Program-made: the position numbers and the translations under genes
Origin: Pontibacter arcticus
GTDB lineage: Bacteria > Bacteroidota > Bacteroidia > Cytophagales > Hymenobacteraceae
Length of the DNA: 64,000 bases
Direction of reading: 5' to 3'
Assembly: GCF_003284895.1 (NCBI RefSeq)
Contig: NZ_QMDV01000001.1
Coordinates: 1,135,189 to 1,199,188 of the forward strand
Notes under the pieces: generated by a model
What the model was told of the DNA's origin: nothing
Databases searched by the model: none
What the model saw: only the letters and a program-made list of their open reading frames with translations
Shown: positions 63,401-64,000 of the stretch, one piece after another
Position numbering within the stretch: the stretch's first letter is position 1
Layout: each line of letters opens with the position of its first letter

Positions 63401-64000
<600 letters not shown>

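Overview
This window reads as chromosome of a Bacteroidota bacterium of the Cytophagales type, most likely a Hymenobacteraceae member near Pontibacter. I infer this from the 5' end of a 16S rRNA gene, promoters of the Bacteroidota form (TTG, 19 bases, TAnnTTTG), type IX secretion genes (SprE/PorW, PorP/SprF, a type B sorting domain), DUF5686 and OBAP family proteins, an ATP synthase cluster lacking beta and epsilon, and a bacillithiol-linked YtxJ. The genus cannot be fixed without a database search. No transposase, integrase, CRISPR array or tRNA was seen; most of the window is core chromosome.

Layout. 1-6134 (minus): sprE/porW-like lipoprotein, PBP1A and uvrC (cut by the window edge). 6452-12284 (plus): F-type ATP synthase genes atpZ, a membrane protein, atpB, E, F, H, A, G. 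12447-15813 (plus): PafA-like phosphatase, pyrophosphatase, UbiA-like membrane protein. 15803-20775 (minus): NnrE/NnrD, DUF5686 outer-membrane protein, PAP2 phosphatase. 20908-25880: complex I genes nuoA-B-C and nuoD (minus), split by three plus-strand genes (DinB-like, small membrane protein, SPFH protein). 26023-32295: thioredoxin-NHL protein, YczE-like protein, secreted unknown, acylphosphatase, serine dehydratase, aminotransferase. 32548-34122: an AsnC-type regulator divergent from an AsnRS-like asparagine synthetase. 34415-39136: LutB-like protein, M28 peptidase, ispF, OBAP protein. 39650-42189 (minus): marR, aldo/keto reductase, old yellow enzyme. 42339-49179: M16 peptidase, fused E1 alpha/beta dehydrogenase, three small genes ending in ytxJ, OsmC, outer-membrane protein, lipA. 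49569-55451: secreted DUF3494 adhesin, PorP/SprF, OmpA/PD40 protein. 55616-62519: TonB-dependent receptor, gcvP, alanine/saccharopine dehydrogenase-like protein. 62688-64000: four tandem promoters, rrn leader and the start of 16S rRNA.

How genes work together. ATP synthase and complex I serve respiration. SprE/PorW belongs to the type IX machinery that would export the 972-residue adhesin, whose PorP/SprF and OmpA partners follow it. LipA makes the cofactor used by the fused E1 dehydrogenase complex and by the glycine cleavage system to which GcvP belongs. The marR operon carries two matching palindromes in front of marR and the reductase gene. The AsnC/asparagine synthetase pair has matching inverted sites near each start codon.

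The most unusual signal is a short DNA word, AAGTATA/TATACTT (often AAGTATAA), counted by eye at about 160 loci across 61 kb, inside genes in all frames and between genes, but missing from the atp core, the DinB-like gene and the rrn region. There are also several families of intergenic palindromic repeats.
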